In this document: positions 1-12,028 of the stretch, in pieces
Position numbering within the stretch: position 1 is the stretch's first letter
Layout: the number at the start of each line of letters is the position of its first letter
Origin: Thermoflexus sp.
Lineage (GTDB): Bacteria; Chloroflexota; Anaerolineae; Thermoflexales; Thermoflexaceae
NCBI RefSeq assembly: GCF_034432235.1
Contig: NZ_DAOUCJ010000065.1
Location: forward strand, 37,373-101,372
Length of the DNA stretch: 64,000 nucleotides
Direction: 5' to 3'
The notes under the pieces: model-generated
What the model saw: only the letters and a program-made list of their open reading frames with translations
The model's database searches: none
Told to the model about the DNA's origin: nothing
Program-made: the position numbers and the translations under genes

Positions 1-2229
1 GATGGCCTGCTCCAGCTGGACGGCAGACAGACGATAGCTCATCACCCCCCATCCCGCCAGGATCCGCCAGCGCTCCGGCGTCTCTTCGATCACCCGCCAC
101 TCTCCCCGCTCCAGCGCGGTCCGCATGACCTGGAAACGCTCCCGCAGCCACGCATCCGCCTGAAGCCCGGGCATCACAAAGGCGAGCGCTCGCCATTCCT
201 CCAGCCGGGCCAGGATGCGCTCGGGCTCGGCCTCCGCCAGGATCAGCTCCATCTCGTGGCGGATGCGTTCCCCGCTCACCCGCGCCAGGAGATCCACCGC
301 ATGGTGGATGAGCTCCTCTGTCCGGGGTTCCACCCGGAACCCCAGGCGGGCCTCCAGCCGGGCCGCCCGCAGGATCCGAGTGGGATCCTCCACAAAGCTC
401 AGGGAATGCAGCACGCGGATGAGGCCTCGCTGGAGATCCTGGAGCCCGCCATAGAAGTCCAGGAGCTCCCCGAATCGGTCCGGGTTCAGGCAAACCGCGA
501 GCGTGTTGATCGTGAAGTCCCGTCGGTGCAGATCCTGCTTGATCGAGCTGGGTTCCACCTGCGGCAGGGCCGTGGGATGGGCGTAGAACTCGCGACGGGC
601 CGTGACGAAGTCGATCGCCTTCAACCCCTCCACCGGCCCGGCCGGCGTGGCGATCGTCACCCCCTCCAGCAACCACTTGGCGGTGCCGAAGCGCCGATGG
701 GCCACCACCCGCCCTCCGTAGCGCGCGCGCATCGCATCCGCCAGGGCGATCGCATCCCCCTCCACCACAATGTCCACATCGACGATGGGGTGGTTCAGGA
801 TGAGATCGCGAACCAGGCCGCCTACGAAGTAGGCAATGAAGCCCATGGACTGCGCCGTCGCGCCGATCTCCCGCACGAGGGCCAGCCAGGAGGGTGGGAA
901 CGCCGCCTCCATCGCGGAGGCCACGCTGAGGCGCGGGCGAACCCGCAGGCGCTCCCCCCATAGCTTGATCAGATCGGTTCGGGTGACGATGCCCACCACC
1001 TCGCCATCCTCCACCACCGGGATCTGCCCCCAGCCGGTCTCGATCATCAGACGCTGCACCTTCTCCACCGGATCGGAGGGGAGGACGAAGATCTCGCCCT
1101 TCTCCATCACCCGCTCCACAGGCTGCCCCCCCAGGCCATGCTGGAGCGCCCGGTCGACGGCGCGACGGGTGAGCAGCCCGATGACCCGACCGCCCTGAAC
1201 CACCGGGAAGCCTTCATGGCCGGTCCGCTGCATCTCCTTCGCCGCCTCGCTGATGGGGAGATCCGGGGGAAGAACACGAACGCCACGGGACATGATCTCC
1301 GCCACCGTCACGGCAGGTCGGATGTGGCGGGGCAGGATCCGCAGCAGCTCCTCCCGGACCTCCTCGAGGGAGCGATCCCGGATCACCGCGGCCGCTGCTC
1401 GCGCGTGGCCGCCGCCGCCGAAGTGAGCGGCCACGCCGCTGGCATCGATGTCATCCGTGGTGGTGCGGCAGACCATCTGGATGTGCCCGTCGAACTCCAC
1501 CAGCACGAAGAGGGCGGAGGGTTCGAAAAGATCCCGGAGCCGATGGGCGACGGTGGAGACCTCCTCCATAAAACCATCCGCCCGGGCTGCGGCGATCACC
1601 ACAGTGTGTCCTTCGATCTCCCGGGTCTCCGACGACTCCACCAGGCGATCATACAGGCGACGCTGGGCCTCCGTCATCGGGTGATGGAGGAACTCGCCCA
1701 GAACCGCCAGATCTGCCCCGCGCTCGATCAGCCAGGCGGCCGCCCGCAGGTCGCGAGGGGTGGTCGATGGATAGGTCAGAGAGCCTGTATCCTCGTAAAT
1801 CCCCAGCAACATCAACGTAGCCTCCACCCACGTCAGGCCGATCCCCCGCTCGGCCAGCCCCTCCACCAGGACCGTGGTGGTGGCCCCGACCGGCTCGCCA
1901 TGGTAAGTCCAGCCTGGAGGCAGATCCCGGGTCAGCGGATGGTGATCGATGATCTGCACCCGCGTCTGAGGCCCCGTTCCCCGCACGGTCGCCATCGTCT
2001 GCGCATCCACCAGGATGACCTGATCCACGGGGCGCCGGATCAGCTCGTCCGGGAGCATAAACGGCAGCTGATCCCCATATAGGTTGAGGAAGGCGCGCAC
2101 ATTCCGGTTCACCCGACGGGGGAGCACTGGGATCGCCCGCGGGTAGAGCTTGGCCGCCGCCAGCTGCGCGGCGACGGCGTCGAAATCCGCGTTCTCATGG
2201 GTCAGGATGAGGGTCAGGCCCTCCTCCAT
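1..2229 (-). CDS. DHH phosphoesterase / CBS pair / CCA-adding (poly(A) polymerase family) nucleotidyltransferase fusion, 3' end outside window
   Basis: The reverse strand reads open from an ATG at 2229 to the window edge (743 codons). Domains in order: DHH phosphoesterase with the IIDHHPLT motif near residue 95; DHHA1 domain with the GGGGHARA motif near residue 271; two CBS domains at about 307-363 and 370-421; then a class II tRNA nucleotidyltransferase head with FVGGLVRDL near residue 466 followed by DVDIVVEGD. In known proteins of this architecture the last part adds CCA or A residues to tRNA 3' ends, the CBS pair is thought to sense adenine nucleotides, and the DHH part resembles nanoRNase/RecJ-type hydrolases. 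Which activity survives here cannot be read from the sequence. The RNA-binding C-terminus lies beyond base 1. The start lies 20 bases after the upp stop, so upp and this gene are probably cotranscribed. Confidence 0.9.
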   Translation of the reverse strand, partial: MEEGLTLILTHENADFDAVAAQLAAAKLYPRAIPVLPRRVNRNVRAFLNLYGDQLPFMLPDELIRRPVDQVILVDAQTMATVRGTGPQTRVQIIDHHPLTRDLPPGWTYHGEPVGATTTVLVEGLAERGIGLTWVEATLMLLGIYEDTGSLTYPSTTPRDLRAAAWLIERGADLAVLGEFLHHPMTEAQRRLYDRLVESSETREIEGHTVVIAAARADGFMEEVSTVAHRLRDLFEPSALFVLVEFDGHIQMVCRTTTDDIDASGVAAHFGGGGHARAAAAVIRDRSLEEVREELLRILPRHIRPAVTVAEIMSRGVRVLPPDLPISEAAKEMQRTGHEGFPVVQGGRVIGLLTRRAVDRALQHGLGGQPVERVMEKGEIFVLPSDPVEKVQRLMIETGWGQIPVVEDGEVVGIVTRTDLIKLWGERLRVRPRLSVASAMEAAFPPSWLALVREIGATAQSMGFIAYFVGGLVRDLILNHPIVDVDIVVEGDAIALADAMRARYGGRVVAHRRFGTAKWLLEGVTIATPAGPVEGLKAIDFVTARREFYAHPTALPQVEPSSIKQDLHRRDFTINTLAVCLNPDRFGELLDFYGGLQDLQRGLIRVLHSLSFVEDPTRILRAARLEARLGFRVEPRTEELIHHAVDLLARVSGERIRHEMELILAEAEPERILARLEEWRALAFVMPGLQADAWLRERFQVMRTALERGEWRVIEETPERWRILAGWGVMSYRLSAVQLEQAI

Positions 2230-2249
2230 CCTGCTCTCCACTGGGAAGC

Positions 2250-2882
2250 TCAAGAAACCCCGGTCCCGAACTGGCGATCGCCCGCGTCCCCCAGGCCGGG
2301 CACGATGAAGCCGTGGGGGTTCAGGTGACTATCCACCGCCGCCACATAAACGGGGATCTCCGGATGAGCCTGAGCGAAGCGATCCAGCCCCTCCGGAGCA
2401 GCGATCAAACCCACGAAGACGATACGCGGCACCCCCCACCGCTTCAGGATATCCGCCGCGGCCACTGCTGATCCTCCGGTCGCCAGCATCGGATCCAGAA
2501 TGAAGCACCATGTCACGGTGGGTTGGGGAGGCAATCGGTTGTAGTATGCGATCGGCTGGAGGGTGCGCTCATCCCGATAGATCCCGAGATGCCAGACCTG
2601 AGCCTCTGGGAACACCTGCAGGGCCCCCTCCACCATCCCGAGCCCGGCCCGCAGGATGGGGACCAGGCCAATGGTTCCTCGCAGGCGCTGCCCCCGAGCC
2701 TCCCCCATGGGGGTGATCACAGGGACCTCCTCTACCTCCAGATCCCGGGTAGCCTCATAGAACAAAAGGGGAGTGATCTCTCGCAGCAGCTCCCGAAACC
2801 GCTTGGGGCCTGTTCGCTGGTCCCGCAACTCGGTGAGCTTGTGCTGAACGACAGGGTGGCGCACGATCCGAACCTGGCTCAT
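2250..2882 (-). CDS. upp: uracil phosphoribosyltransferase
   Basis: A 210-residue protein of normal Upp length. It salvages uracil by joining it to PRPP to give UMP in the cytoplasm. Family signatures are visible: MSQVRIVRHPVVQHKLTELR at the N-terminus, the GLVPILRAGLGM segment near the middle, the PRPP-binding loop FILDPMLATGGSAVAA, and the C-terminal uracil-binding region with VDSHLNPHGFIVPGLGDAGDR. The ATG at 2882 fits the conserved N-terminus. Downstream is the DHH/CBS/CCA gene, 20 bases away; upstream, the M23-like gene ends 93 bases before the start on the same strand. Confidence 0.97.
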   Translation of the reverse strand: MSQVRIVRHPVVQHKLTELRDQRTGPKRFRELLREITPLLFYEATRDLEVEEVPVITPMGEARGQRLRGTIGLVPILRAGLGMVEGALQVFPEAQVWHLGIYRDERTLQPIAYYNRLPPQPTVTWCFILDPMLATGGSAVAAADILKRWGVPRIVFVGLIAAPEGLDRFAQAHPEIPVYVAAVDSHLNPHGFIVPGLGDAGDRQFGTGVS

Positions 2883-2975
2883 GGCCGAACTCCTGAGGGG
2901 AAGATGTGCCGCTCAGGAAACCCGGCGAGCCACCGAAGGCAGCCCGCCCCGTTCCCCGCATGGCCCTCACAGCGC

Positions 2976-4169
2976 TCATCGACACAGATAGGGCATCGGG
3001 TCCAGGATGTCCCCATACGGGCCGTTCCGCGCCCCCGCTTTCTTCAGCATCCAGTGGACAAACCCCCTGGATCCCGCCCGCCCCAGCGGCTGCCCGGGTT
3101 GCACCCGCTCCCCCACCTGAACTTCCAGGGTGCCTGGCATGAGGTGACCATAAATCGTAACGTAAAGGCCATCCGGCCTTTGATGCTGAATCCGAACCTG
3201 GGTCCCATAGGGATGATCCGGGCGCTCCGCAGCCATCACCACAATCCCTTCCGCAGCCGCATAAACCGGTTCGCCGGGCGGAGCCTGAAAGTCCACGCCC
3301 TCATGGCCGGGCAACCCCCACACCGCGAAGGAATCCGGATCAGCTCCGAAGGCACGATGGATCGCCGGCGGCTTCACTGGAGGCTGCAGCCAGCGTCCTG
3401 ATGGATAGACGGGCAACTCCTCCAGAGCTCCCCGCAGGATCTCCAGGCCCTCCTTCGGGACCCAGCCCGTATGGGCGGCATCGGGAAAGGCCACCTGGAT
3501 CCATTGTCCTCCCTCCGATCGCCCGAGGGCTTCCCGCTCCGCCCCTTCGGGGAGCTGGCCCAGGATCGGCGCCCCCGGATCCGGTTCCTGATGGACCGCC
3601 AGCGAAGCCCGGGCGCGAACCCGGGGAAGCTGCACCAGGAGGACCGGCACGGTCTCCGGGATCCCTGCGGTCACCCGGGTATACGCGGCGGCGATCCATG
3701 CGCGTTCCCGGCGTATCGGATCCAGGATGGCCCACCACACACCATCCGCGCTCTGTCCCACCACCTCCACCTCAACGCCCGCCTCCAGACGACCGATGAT
3801 CGGGGCGGAGAACCCCGGCCCGCCCCGGACGTTCAGGCGATCCGTGGTGACGACCCGAAGCCCTCGGCCCAGCCGGGCACCATGAGCGGCACGGGCATCC
3901 AGGATCCTTTGCAGGCGCTCCGGCGTGGGGGCGAAGAGCACATCCAGGTGAATGGAAGGTCGACGCTGGCGAAGCTGGGCCGCCGTATGCCCCGGGCGTC
4001 CATCCGGAAGGACCAGCGACACGATCAGCGGCTCTCCGGGAAGCGTAAGCGCGATCTCCGGGTTCGTGGTGGGGATCACCCGGAACCGCTCGATGTAGAA
4101 GCGGGATGCTTCCATCCATCGCCAGTCGGCTCCTGCGGGCAGGAGCAACAGGTGCTGGAGCGCGCTCAT
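2976..4169 (-). CDS. M23 (LytM)-like peptidase with two SH3 domains and a degenerate HxH motif
   Basis: A bacterial SH3 pair occupies the middle (TDRLNVRGGPGFSAPIIG is the clear first repeat; a second follows) and a LytM/M23 fold the C-terminus (HEGVDFQAPPGEPVYAAAEG, then IYGHLMPG). M23 enzymes cut peptidoglycan cross-bridges with a zinc ion held by H, D and the second His of an HxH motif. The first His and Asp are present, but the final motif reads VHWMLKK, so the second His is Met. The protein may be inactive or a non-catalytic wall-binding protein. No signal peptide is obvious. I prefer the ATG at 4169, preceded by AAGGG at five bases; ATGs at 4214 and 4256 lack a well-spaced ribosome site. 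It lies between gatA and upp, same strand. Confidence 0.85.
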   Translation of the reverse strand: MSALQHLLLLPAGADWRWMEASRFYIERFRVIPTTNPEIALTLPGEPLIVSLVLPDGRPGHTAAQLRQRRPSIHLDVLFAPTPERLQRILDARAAHGARLGRGLRVVTTDRLNVRGGPGFSAPIIGRLEAGVEVEVVGQSADGVWWAILDPIRRERAWIAAAYTRVTAGIPETVPVLLVQLPRVRARASLAVHQEPDPGAPILGQLPEGAEREALGRSEGGQWIQVAFPDAAHTGWVPKEGLEILRGALEELPVYPSGRWLQPPVKPPAIHRAFGADPDSFAVWGLPGHEGVDFQAPPGEPVYAAAEGIVVMAAERPDHPYGTQVRIQHQRPDGLYVTIYGHLMPGTLEVQVGERVQPGQPLGRAGSRGFVHWMLKKAGARNGPYGDILDPMPYLCR

Positions 4170-4267
4170 CGCAACCCTTACGGAGAGATCCAGCCCGGAG
4201 ATTTTGGCGGGCATGGGCCCTCTGGAACGGCCTCCCTGCCCATCGGATCCTTCCATCCTCCAGCCGG

Positions 4268-5791
4268 CTATCCGAAGCGTTCTCCTGACCCCAGGGATCG
4301 GCCCGGATGGTCGATGGCGGTCAAGGGCGGCCGGCGATGATGCCAGGGCGTGGCCTGCTCGTAGGCGTAAGCCACCCGAAGGATCTTCTCCTCGCCCAGC
4401 GCGGGCCCCAGGATCTGCAGGCCGATGGGAAGACCCTGGCTGTCGAAGCCGCAGGGAACGCTGATGCCGCAGATCCCGGCCAGATTCGCCGTGATGGTGA
4501 AGATATCCGCCAGATACATTTGAAGCGGATCGGATGTGCGCTCCCCAAGCCGGAAAGCGGTCGTCGGGGAGGTGGGACAGACCATGACGTCCACCCTCTC
4601 AAAGGCCTGCTCGAAATCCCGCCGGATCAGCGTGCGCACTTTCTGGGCTTTCAGATAATAGGCGTCATAGTAGCCCGCGGATAAGGCGTAAGTTCCCAGC
4701 ATGATCCGCCGCTTGACCTCCGGTCCGAAGCCATATCCCCGGGTCAGGCGATAGGTATCCCAGATCGTTTCCCCCTGGATGCGGAGGCCGTATTTGACGC
4801 CGTCGTAACGGGCCAGGTTCGCGGAGGCCTCCGCCGGGGCGATCATGTAATACGTGGGCAGGGCATAAGCCGTATGCGGCAGGGAGACCTCAATGACCTC
4901 GGCTCCCAGCTCCGCCAGCACCTCGATCGCTTCTCGAACCGCCCCCTCCACCTCCGGCTGCATCCCGGGGATGAAATACTCGGGGGGAACGCCCACCCGC
5001 ACACCCTTCAGATCGGGAATCAGCGCCCGGGTATAATCGGGGACCGGCGCGGGCCATGAAGTGGCATCCCGGGGATCGGGCCCGGCGATCCACTGCAACA
5101 GGATCGCCGCATCCCACACGTCTTTGGTGATCGGCCCGATCTGATCCAGGGAAGAGCCATAGGCCACCAGGCCGTAACGGGAAACCCGACCATAGGTCGG
5201 CTTCAACCCCACAACCCCGCATAGCGCGGCCGGCTGGCGAACCGAGCCGCCCGTGTCCGTGCCCAGGGCCCCCGCGCAAAGATCCGCCGCGACCGCCGCC
5301 GCGCTGCCCCCCGAGGAGCCCCCCGGCACTCGCTCCAGATCCCAGGGGTTGCGGGTCGGGCCGAAGGCGGAGTTCTCTGTGGAAGAACCCATCGCGAACT
5401 CATCGGTGTTCGTTTTCCCCAGGAACACCGCGCCGGCCTCTCGCAACCGGACGATGGCGGTAGCCTCATAAGGCGGAACGAAGTTCTCCAGGATGCGGGA
5501 GCCGCATGTGCAGCGCACACCCTGCACACAGATCACATCTTTAATGGCCAGGGGGATCCCGTTCAGCGGGGGGAGCGGCGTGGTCGGATCCCGTCGCCAC
5601 GCCACCCACCGCTCGTCTGCCTCCCGGGCCTGGGCCAGCGCCAGATCCGGGGTCACCGTGAGATAGGCGTGCAGGATCGGATCCAGGGCCTCAATGCGCG
5701 TTAGGTAATCCTCGGTGACCTCTACGGCCGAGATCTCCCCCCGACGCAGATGCTCCAGAGTTTCATGGATCGTCCATGCGTGAGGAGCCAT
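4268..5791 (-). CDS. gatA: Asp-tRNA(Asn)/Glu-tRNA(Gln) amidotransferase subunit A
   Basis: A 507-residue amidase-signature protein, a little longer than the usual 480-490. It releases ammonia from glutamine or asparagine and passes it to GatB for transamidation of misacylated Glu-tRNA(Gln) or Asp-tRNA(Asn). The Ser-cisSer-Lys triad is visible: LAIKDVICVQG carries the Lys, and PGGSSGGSAAAVAADLCAGA followed by LGTDTGGSVRQPAA carries both serines. The LKPTYGRVSRYGLVAYGSSLDQIGP segment is typical of GatA rather than of other amidases. gatC lies 54 bases upstream on the same strand; gatB is not in the window. Confidence 0.97.
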   Translation of the reverse strand: MAPHAWTIHETLEHLRRGEISAVEVTEDYLTRIEALDPILHAYLTVTPDLALAQAREADERWVAWRRDPTTPLPPLNGIPLAIKDVICVQGVRCTCGSRILENFVPPYEATAIVRLREAGAVFLGKTNTDEFAMGSSTENSAFGPTRNPWDLERVPGGSSGGSAAAVAADLCAGALGTDTGGSVRQPAALCGVVGLKPTYGRVSRYGLVAYGSSLDQIGPITKDVWDAAILLQWIAGPDPRDATSWPAPVPDYTRALIPDLKGVRVGVPPEYFIPGMQPEVEGAVREAIEVLAELGAEVIEVSLPHTAYALPTYYMIAPAEASANLARYDGVKYGLRIQGETIWDTYRLTRGYGFGPEVKRRIMLGTYALSAGYYDAYYLKAQKVRTLIRRDFEQAFERVDVMVCPTSPTTAFRLGERTSDPLQMYLADIFTITANLAGICGISVPCGFDSQGLPIGLQILGPALGEEKILRVAYAYEQATPWHHRRPPLTAIDHPGRSLGSGERFG

Positions 5792-5845
5792 CCCCCCATC
5801 CTCCTCCAGTGATCATTGAATGGCTACCCGCTTCAACCCTTTTTC

Positions 5846-6136
5846 TCATTCCTCCAGAACCGGCTGCACCTGGAAACAGCCATCGGCCTGAGCGGGGGCG
5901 TTTTGAAGCAGCCATTCTCGCGGCATCGGCTCGCCCGGCTCATCGGGCCGGAAGACATTCCGGATCGGCAGGACTGTGGCAGTCGGAGGGATATCCGAAG
6001 TGTCGACTTCCTGAAGCTTTCGGAAATAGCCCAGGATGGCGGAGAGCTGCTCCGCATACAGGGATTTCTCCTCATCCGTCAAAGCCAGTTTGGCCAGCTC
6101 CGCGATGTGCTCGACTTCCTCACGGGAAAGGGCCAT
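5846..6136 (-). CDS. gatC: Asp/Glu-tRNA amidotransferase subunit C
   Basis: A 96-residue protein of typical GatC size that wraps around and stabilises GatA in the GatCAB complex. The N-terminal pattern LSREEVEHIAELAKLALTDEE and the C-terminal half with LQEVDTSDIPPTATV and RPDEP are characteristic. The ATG at 6136 has AGGAGG five to six bases upstream on the coding strand; the in-frame ATG at 6154 has no such site, so the shorter protein is preferred. It heads the gatC-gatA unit, with a TATAAT element about 60 bases upstream. Confidence 0.95.
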   Translation of the reverse strand: MALSREEVEHIAELAKLALTDEEKSLYAEQLSAILGYFRKLQEVDTSDIPPTATVLPIRNVFRPDEPGEPMPREWLLQNAPAQADGCFQVQPVLEE

Positions 6137-6195
6137 GGCGACCTCCTCGGGCATGGAGAGCTCCGCACGGAGCCCAACCGCGCGGCTCCTACCGA

Positions 6196-6201
6196 ATTAT
6201 A
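6196..6201 (-). promoter_or_regulatory. candidate -10 element for gatC-gatA
   Basis: The reverse strand reads TATAAT, a perfect -10 hexamer, 60 bases before the gatC start. No good TTGACA-like -35 lies 16-18 bases further upstream, so only the -10 is supported. A fragment of the REP-like repeat (6182-6194) lies immediately downstream in the leader. Confidence 0.45.
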
Positions 6202-6311
6202 AGAGAGGGAATCCATCTGCGGGACAGCGAAGGAAACCCTTCAAAAATCCGCTCGGTCAGGAGCTCCACGGCAGGGCTCCTCCTAAGATTCTGGTGGCCA
6301 GGTCCTGATCG

Positions 6312-6350
6312 TAAAACAACACCGGGGATGCCCGAACGGAGCATCCCCGG
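6312..6350 (-). terminator. intrinsic terminator of rpoB
   Basis: A perfect 10-bp stem (6322-6331 with 6341-6350, arm CCGGGGATGC) with a 9-base loop lies 35 bases past the rpoB stop. On the reverse strand it is followed by TGTTGTTTTAC, a U-rich run. This ends rpoB transcription before the gatC promoter, so rpoB looks monocistronic on its 3' side. Confidence 0.85.
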
Positions 6351-6384
6351 CGCATCCGCGTTACCTTCCTCAGCGGTCAGAGGA

Positions 6385-10299
<3,915 letters not shown>

Positions 10300-10786
10300 A
10301 GATCGCCCCCTCCCGTTCAGGCTTGCATGCTCGGTTTAATCCAGACATCCGCTGCTGGGCCCCCATTCAGGAAGGCAGGATGGACCCAAAACCCCAAGAA
10401 GAAGCCCGCGGCACAACTTCGGATAGGATCGACGGGGCTGGACCTCCATGCGGGAGATCGGATGGCCCCTGCCCTTCTCTTCCCCTTCAGACCCCAGGGA
10501 GGCAAGGTGCAGGCCAGAAGGAGCCTTATCGCCTCCCGGATGGGCATCGAACGGTGCAAGCCCTGAGCGCCATCGTGGTCCCAAAAGGTGGCTTTTGAAC
10601 ATCCGAGTGGGATCTGCAGTTCCGCCTCTGGGGATCCGATGGGAGATATCGGGATCTCCAGGAAAACGCCAGGAAAACGCAGGCCAATCTTCATACCCTC
10701 CCATGACTGGCCCTGAAAAGGCCAATCCCGCTCCCCGCGTGAAGCTTCCAGCGGTCTGCTGTGGGGTTTGCAAATCGCAAATCAAC
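10300..10786 (-). promoter_or_regulatory. long 5' leader of rpoB (no convincing gene)
   Basis: Between the rpoB start and its predicted transcription start near 10780 lie about 480 bases. Several open frames cross it on both strands (for example 10336-10788 on the minus strand), but none has protein-like composition or a well-placed ribosome site. A small stem with arms GGAGAT/ATCTCC occurs around 10640-10660. A leader this long before rpoB may carry regulation such as attenuation or feedback on beta synthesis; that is inference. Confidence 0.4.
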
Positions 10787-10815
10787 AATATAGCAACAAA
10801 CCCAGTTTATGTCAA
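10787..10815 (-). promoter_or_regulatory. consensus sigma-70 promoter upstream of rpoB
   Basis: On the reverse strand TTGACA (10815-10810) is followed after exactly 17 bases by TATATT (10792-10787): five to six of six matches in each box and ideal spacing, in a locally AT-rich patch of otherwise GC-rich DNA. It is the best promoter in this part of the window and, with the terminator just upstream at 10881-10921, isolates rpoB from the preceding genes. Confidence 0.85.
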
Positions 10816-10880
10816 ATCCGATCGCTTCCCGTTCCTCGATGTATGTGGCCCCCCAGGCCACAGAGGAGGAGGAAGTTAGG

Positions 10881-10921
10881 AAAAGATCCCCAGGGCCGAA
10901 CCGGCCCCGGAAGCCCTTGGG
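10881..10921 (-). terminator. intrinsic terminator after the coiled-coil gene
   Basis: Arms CCCTTGGG (10914-10921) and CCCCAGGG (10888-10895) pair at seven of eight positions with an inner GGGCC/GGCCC stem, and the reverse strand continues into ATCTTTTCC. It lies 12 bases beyond the stop of the gene at 10933 and ends that transcription unit ahead of the rpoB promoter. Confidence 0.65.
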
Positions 10922-10932
10922 AGGAAAGACGC

Positions 10933-11451
10933 TTATGAGGCACGGATCATGAACTCCGAACGACGCTCCCACAACGCCTGAAGCTCCTGAAGCTGGCTCT
11001 CCAGCGGGCGCAGGGCGGCAGCCAGATCGCCCCCGCCACGGATCGTCTGACCCAGCGCATCGACGCTTCCCTGCAGCTCCTCGATCTTCTGCAAAAGGTC
11101 CGCATCGAAGCGATAAAGGGCCTCCAGCTCCGCTTCCCCGATGCGGACGGCATCGAAGAAACCCGCGTAACCATATCGCGCCACCCCTACCTGATCGGCC
11201 AGCGTCTGGAGCTGGCGCACGATACGATCGATCTCATCCACGCGCGCGAGATCCCGCTCGGAAAGCTCCCGCTGGAGCCCCAGGAGGCGATCGGCCAGCT
11301 CCCGAAGCCGCCGACGGATGGTTTCCCGGAGGATCCGATCCGCATCCCGCCGTTGCTCCTTCTCTTTGTATCCCGCATAACCAGGCAGGAGTCGGAGCCA
11401 GCGCTCCAGAGCGGGGCGATTCGCTTTCACACGCTCCAGAATCTCATCCAT
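10933..11451 (-). CDS. conserved-looking coiled-coil protein of unknown function
   Basis: A 172-residue charged helical protein with no signal peptide or membrane segment and no family I can name. Residues from about 25 to 100 and from 115 to the end show heptad-like L/I spacing with many Arg/Glu/Gln (for example IRRRLRELADRLLGLQRELS and LRPLESQLQELQALWERR), so a coiled-coil bundle is likely. A small aromatic stretch, ARYGYAGFFDAVRI, sits in the middle. The ATG at 11451 has GGGAGG five bases upstream; an ATG at 11472 is less well placed. The small membrane protein gene 80 bases upstream is on the same strand, so the two are probably one unit; together they could form a membrane-tethered scaffold, which is speculation. 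Confidence 0.7.
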   Translation of the reverse strand: MDEILERVKANRPALERWLRLLPGYAGYKEKEQRRDADRILRETIRRRLRELADRLLGLQRELSERDLARVDEIDRIVRQLQTLADQVGVARYGYAGFFDAVRIGEAELEALYRFDADLLQKIEELQGSVDALGQTIRGGGDLAAALRPLESQLQELQALWERRSEFMIRAS

Positions 11452-11531
11452 GAGGACCTCCCTCTTCCCCAAGGAGACAGGAAACCCGTTCCGTTCTCTT
11501 CCCCTGGACCCCTGTTAGATTCTGGATTCCA

Positions 11532-11765
11532 TCATGAACGGCGGCCCTTTCCCTCCGCCAGCTCGACGATCTGGCGCAACAGGGTGACCAGTGTCACAGC
11601 GCTCTGGACCAGGGCGGCCGGGGATGGCCGTGCGCTTCCTCCGCGCTCCTGTCGGGCCCGCATATAAAGATAGGCCGCCAGGACCCCAAACAGAGCGCCC
11701 AGGGCTCCCCCCACCAGCAACCACTGTCCTTCGCGGCGCACGTTTCGCCCTCCTCCGGGATTCAT
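11532..11765 (-). CDS. small single-pass membrane protein, function unknown
   Basis: A 77-residue protein with a basic N-terminus (NVRREGQ), one clear transmembrane helix (WLLVGGALGALFGVLAAYLY) followed by a positively charged stretch, and a second amphipathic helix (LVQSAVTLVTLLRQIVELAEGKG) that might associate with the membrane. The arrangement suggests an N-out or hairpin protein with a short cytoplasmic tail. It precedes the coiled-coil gene on the same strand and is transcribed away from the alpha/beta hydrolase gene. The ribosome site is weak, and it could be a chance frame; composition argues for a real protein. Confidence 0.6.
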   Translation of the reverse strand: MNPGGGRNVRREGQWLLVGGALGALFGVLAAYLYMRARQERGGSARPSPAALVQSAVTLVTLLRQIVELAEGKGRRS

Positions 11766-12028
11766 GGCGATGTCGCCTCTTAATCATAGCTCAACTGCTC
11801 TGGCTTTATCTACTGAGGAATCTTCGAGGGATCGGGAGCCATCCCCTCATCACCGAGCGAAGCGTCCGCAACCGGGGAAAGAATTCTTTCTGCCTCACGG
11901 GGGAGGGATCCGGCTCGCAAGTTGAGTTATGATAAAAACCTGGAGGCCCGCATGGCGTCGAGCCCTCGGATCTTCTCCCTCCCCGGGGGCTCGGTCCGGG
12001 GGAGCCATCCCATCCCAGGGAGGAAACC
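11766..12028. promoter_or_regulatory. divergent intergenic region with an inverted 18-base motif
   Basis: The gap separates the small membrane protein gene (left) from the hydrolase gene (right). Each direction carries a nearly identical 18-mer, AGTTGAGYTATGATWAAR: forward at 11920-11937 and reverse at 11796-11779. Both contain TATGAT, which fits a -10 box for each divergent unit; -35 boxes are poor. The shared sequence beyond the hexamer may instead be a protein site. Confidence 0.4.

Noticed and set aside
10336..10788. Minus-strand frame in the rpoB leader
   Set aside because: Begins within the -10 region of the predicted promoter, lacks a ribosome site and has no protein-like character.
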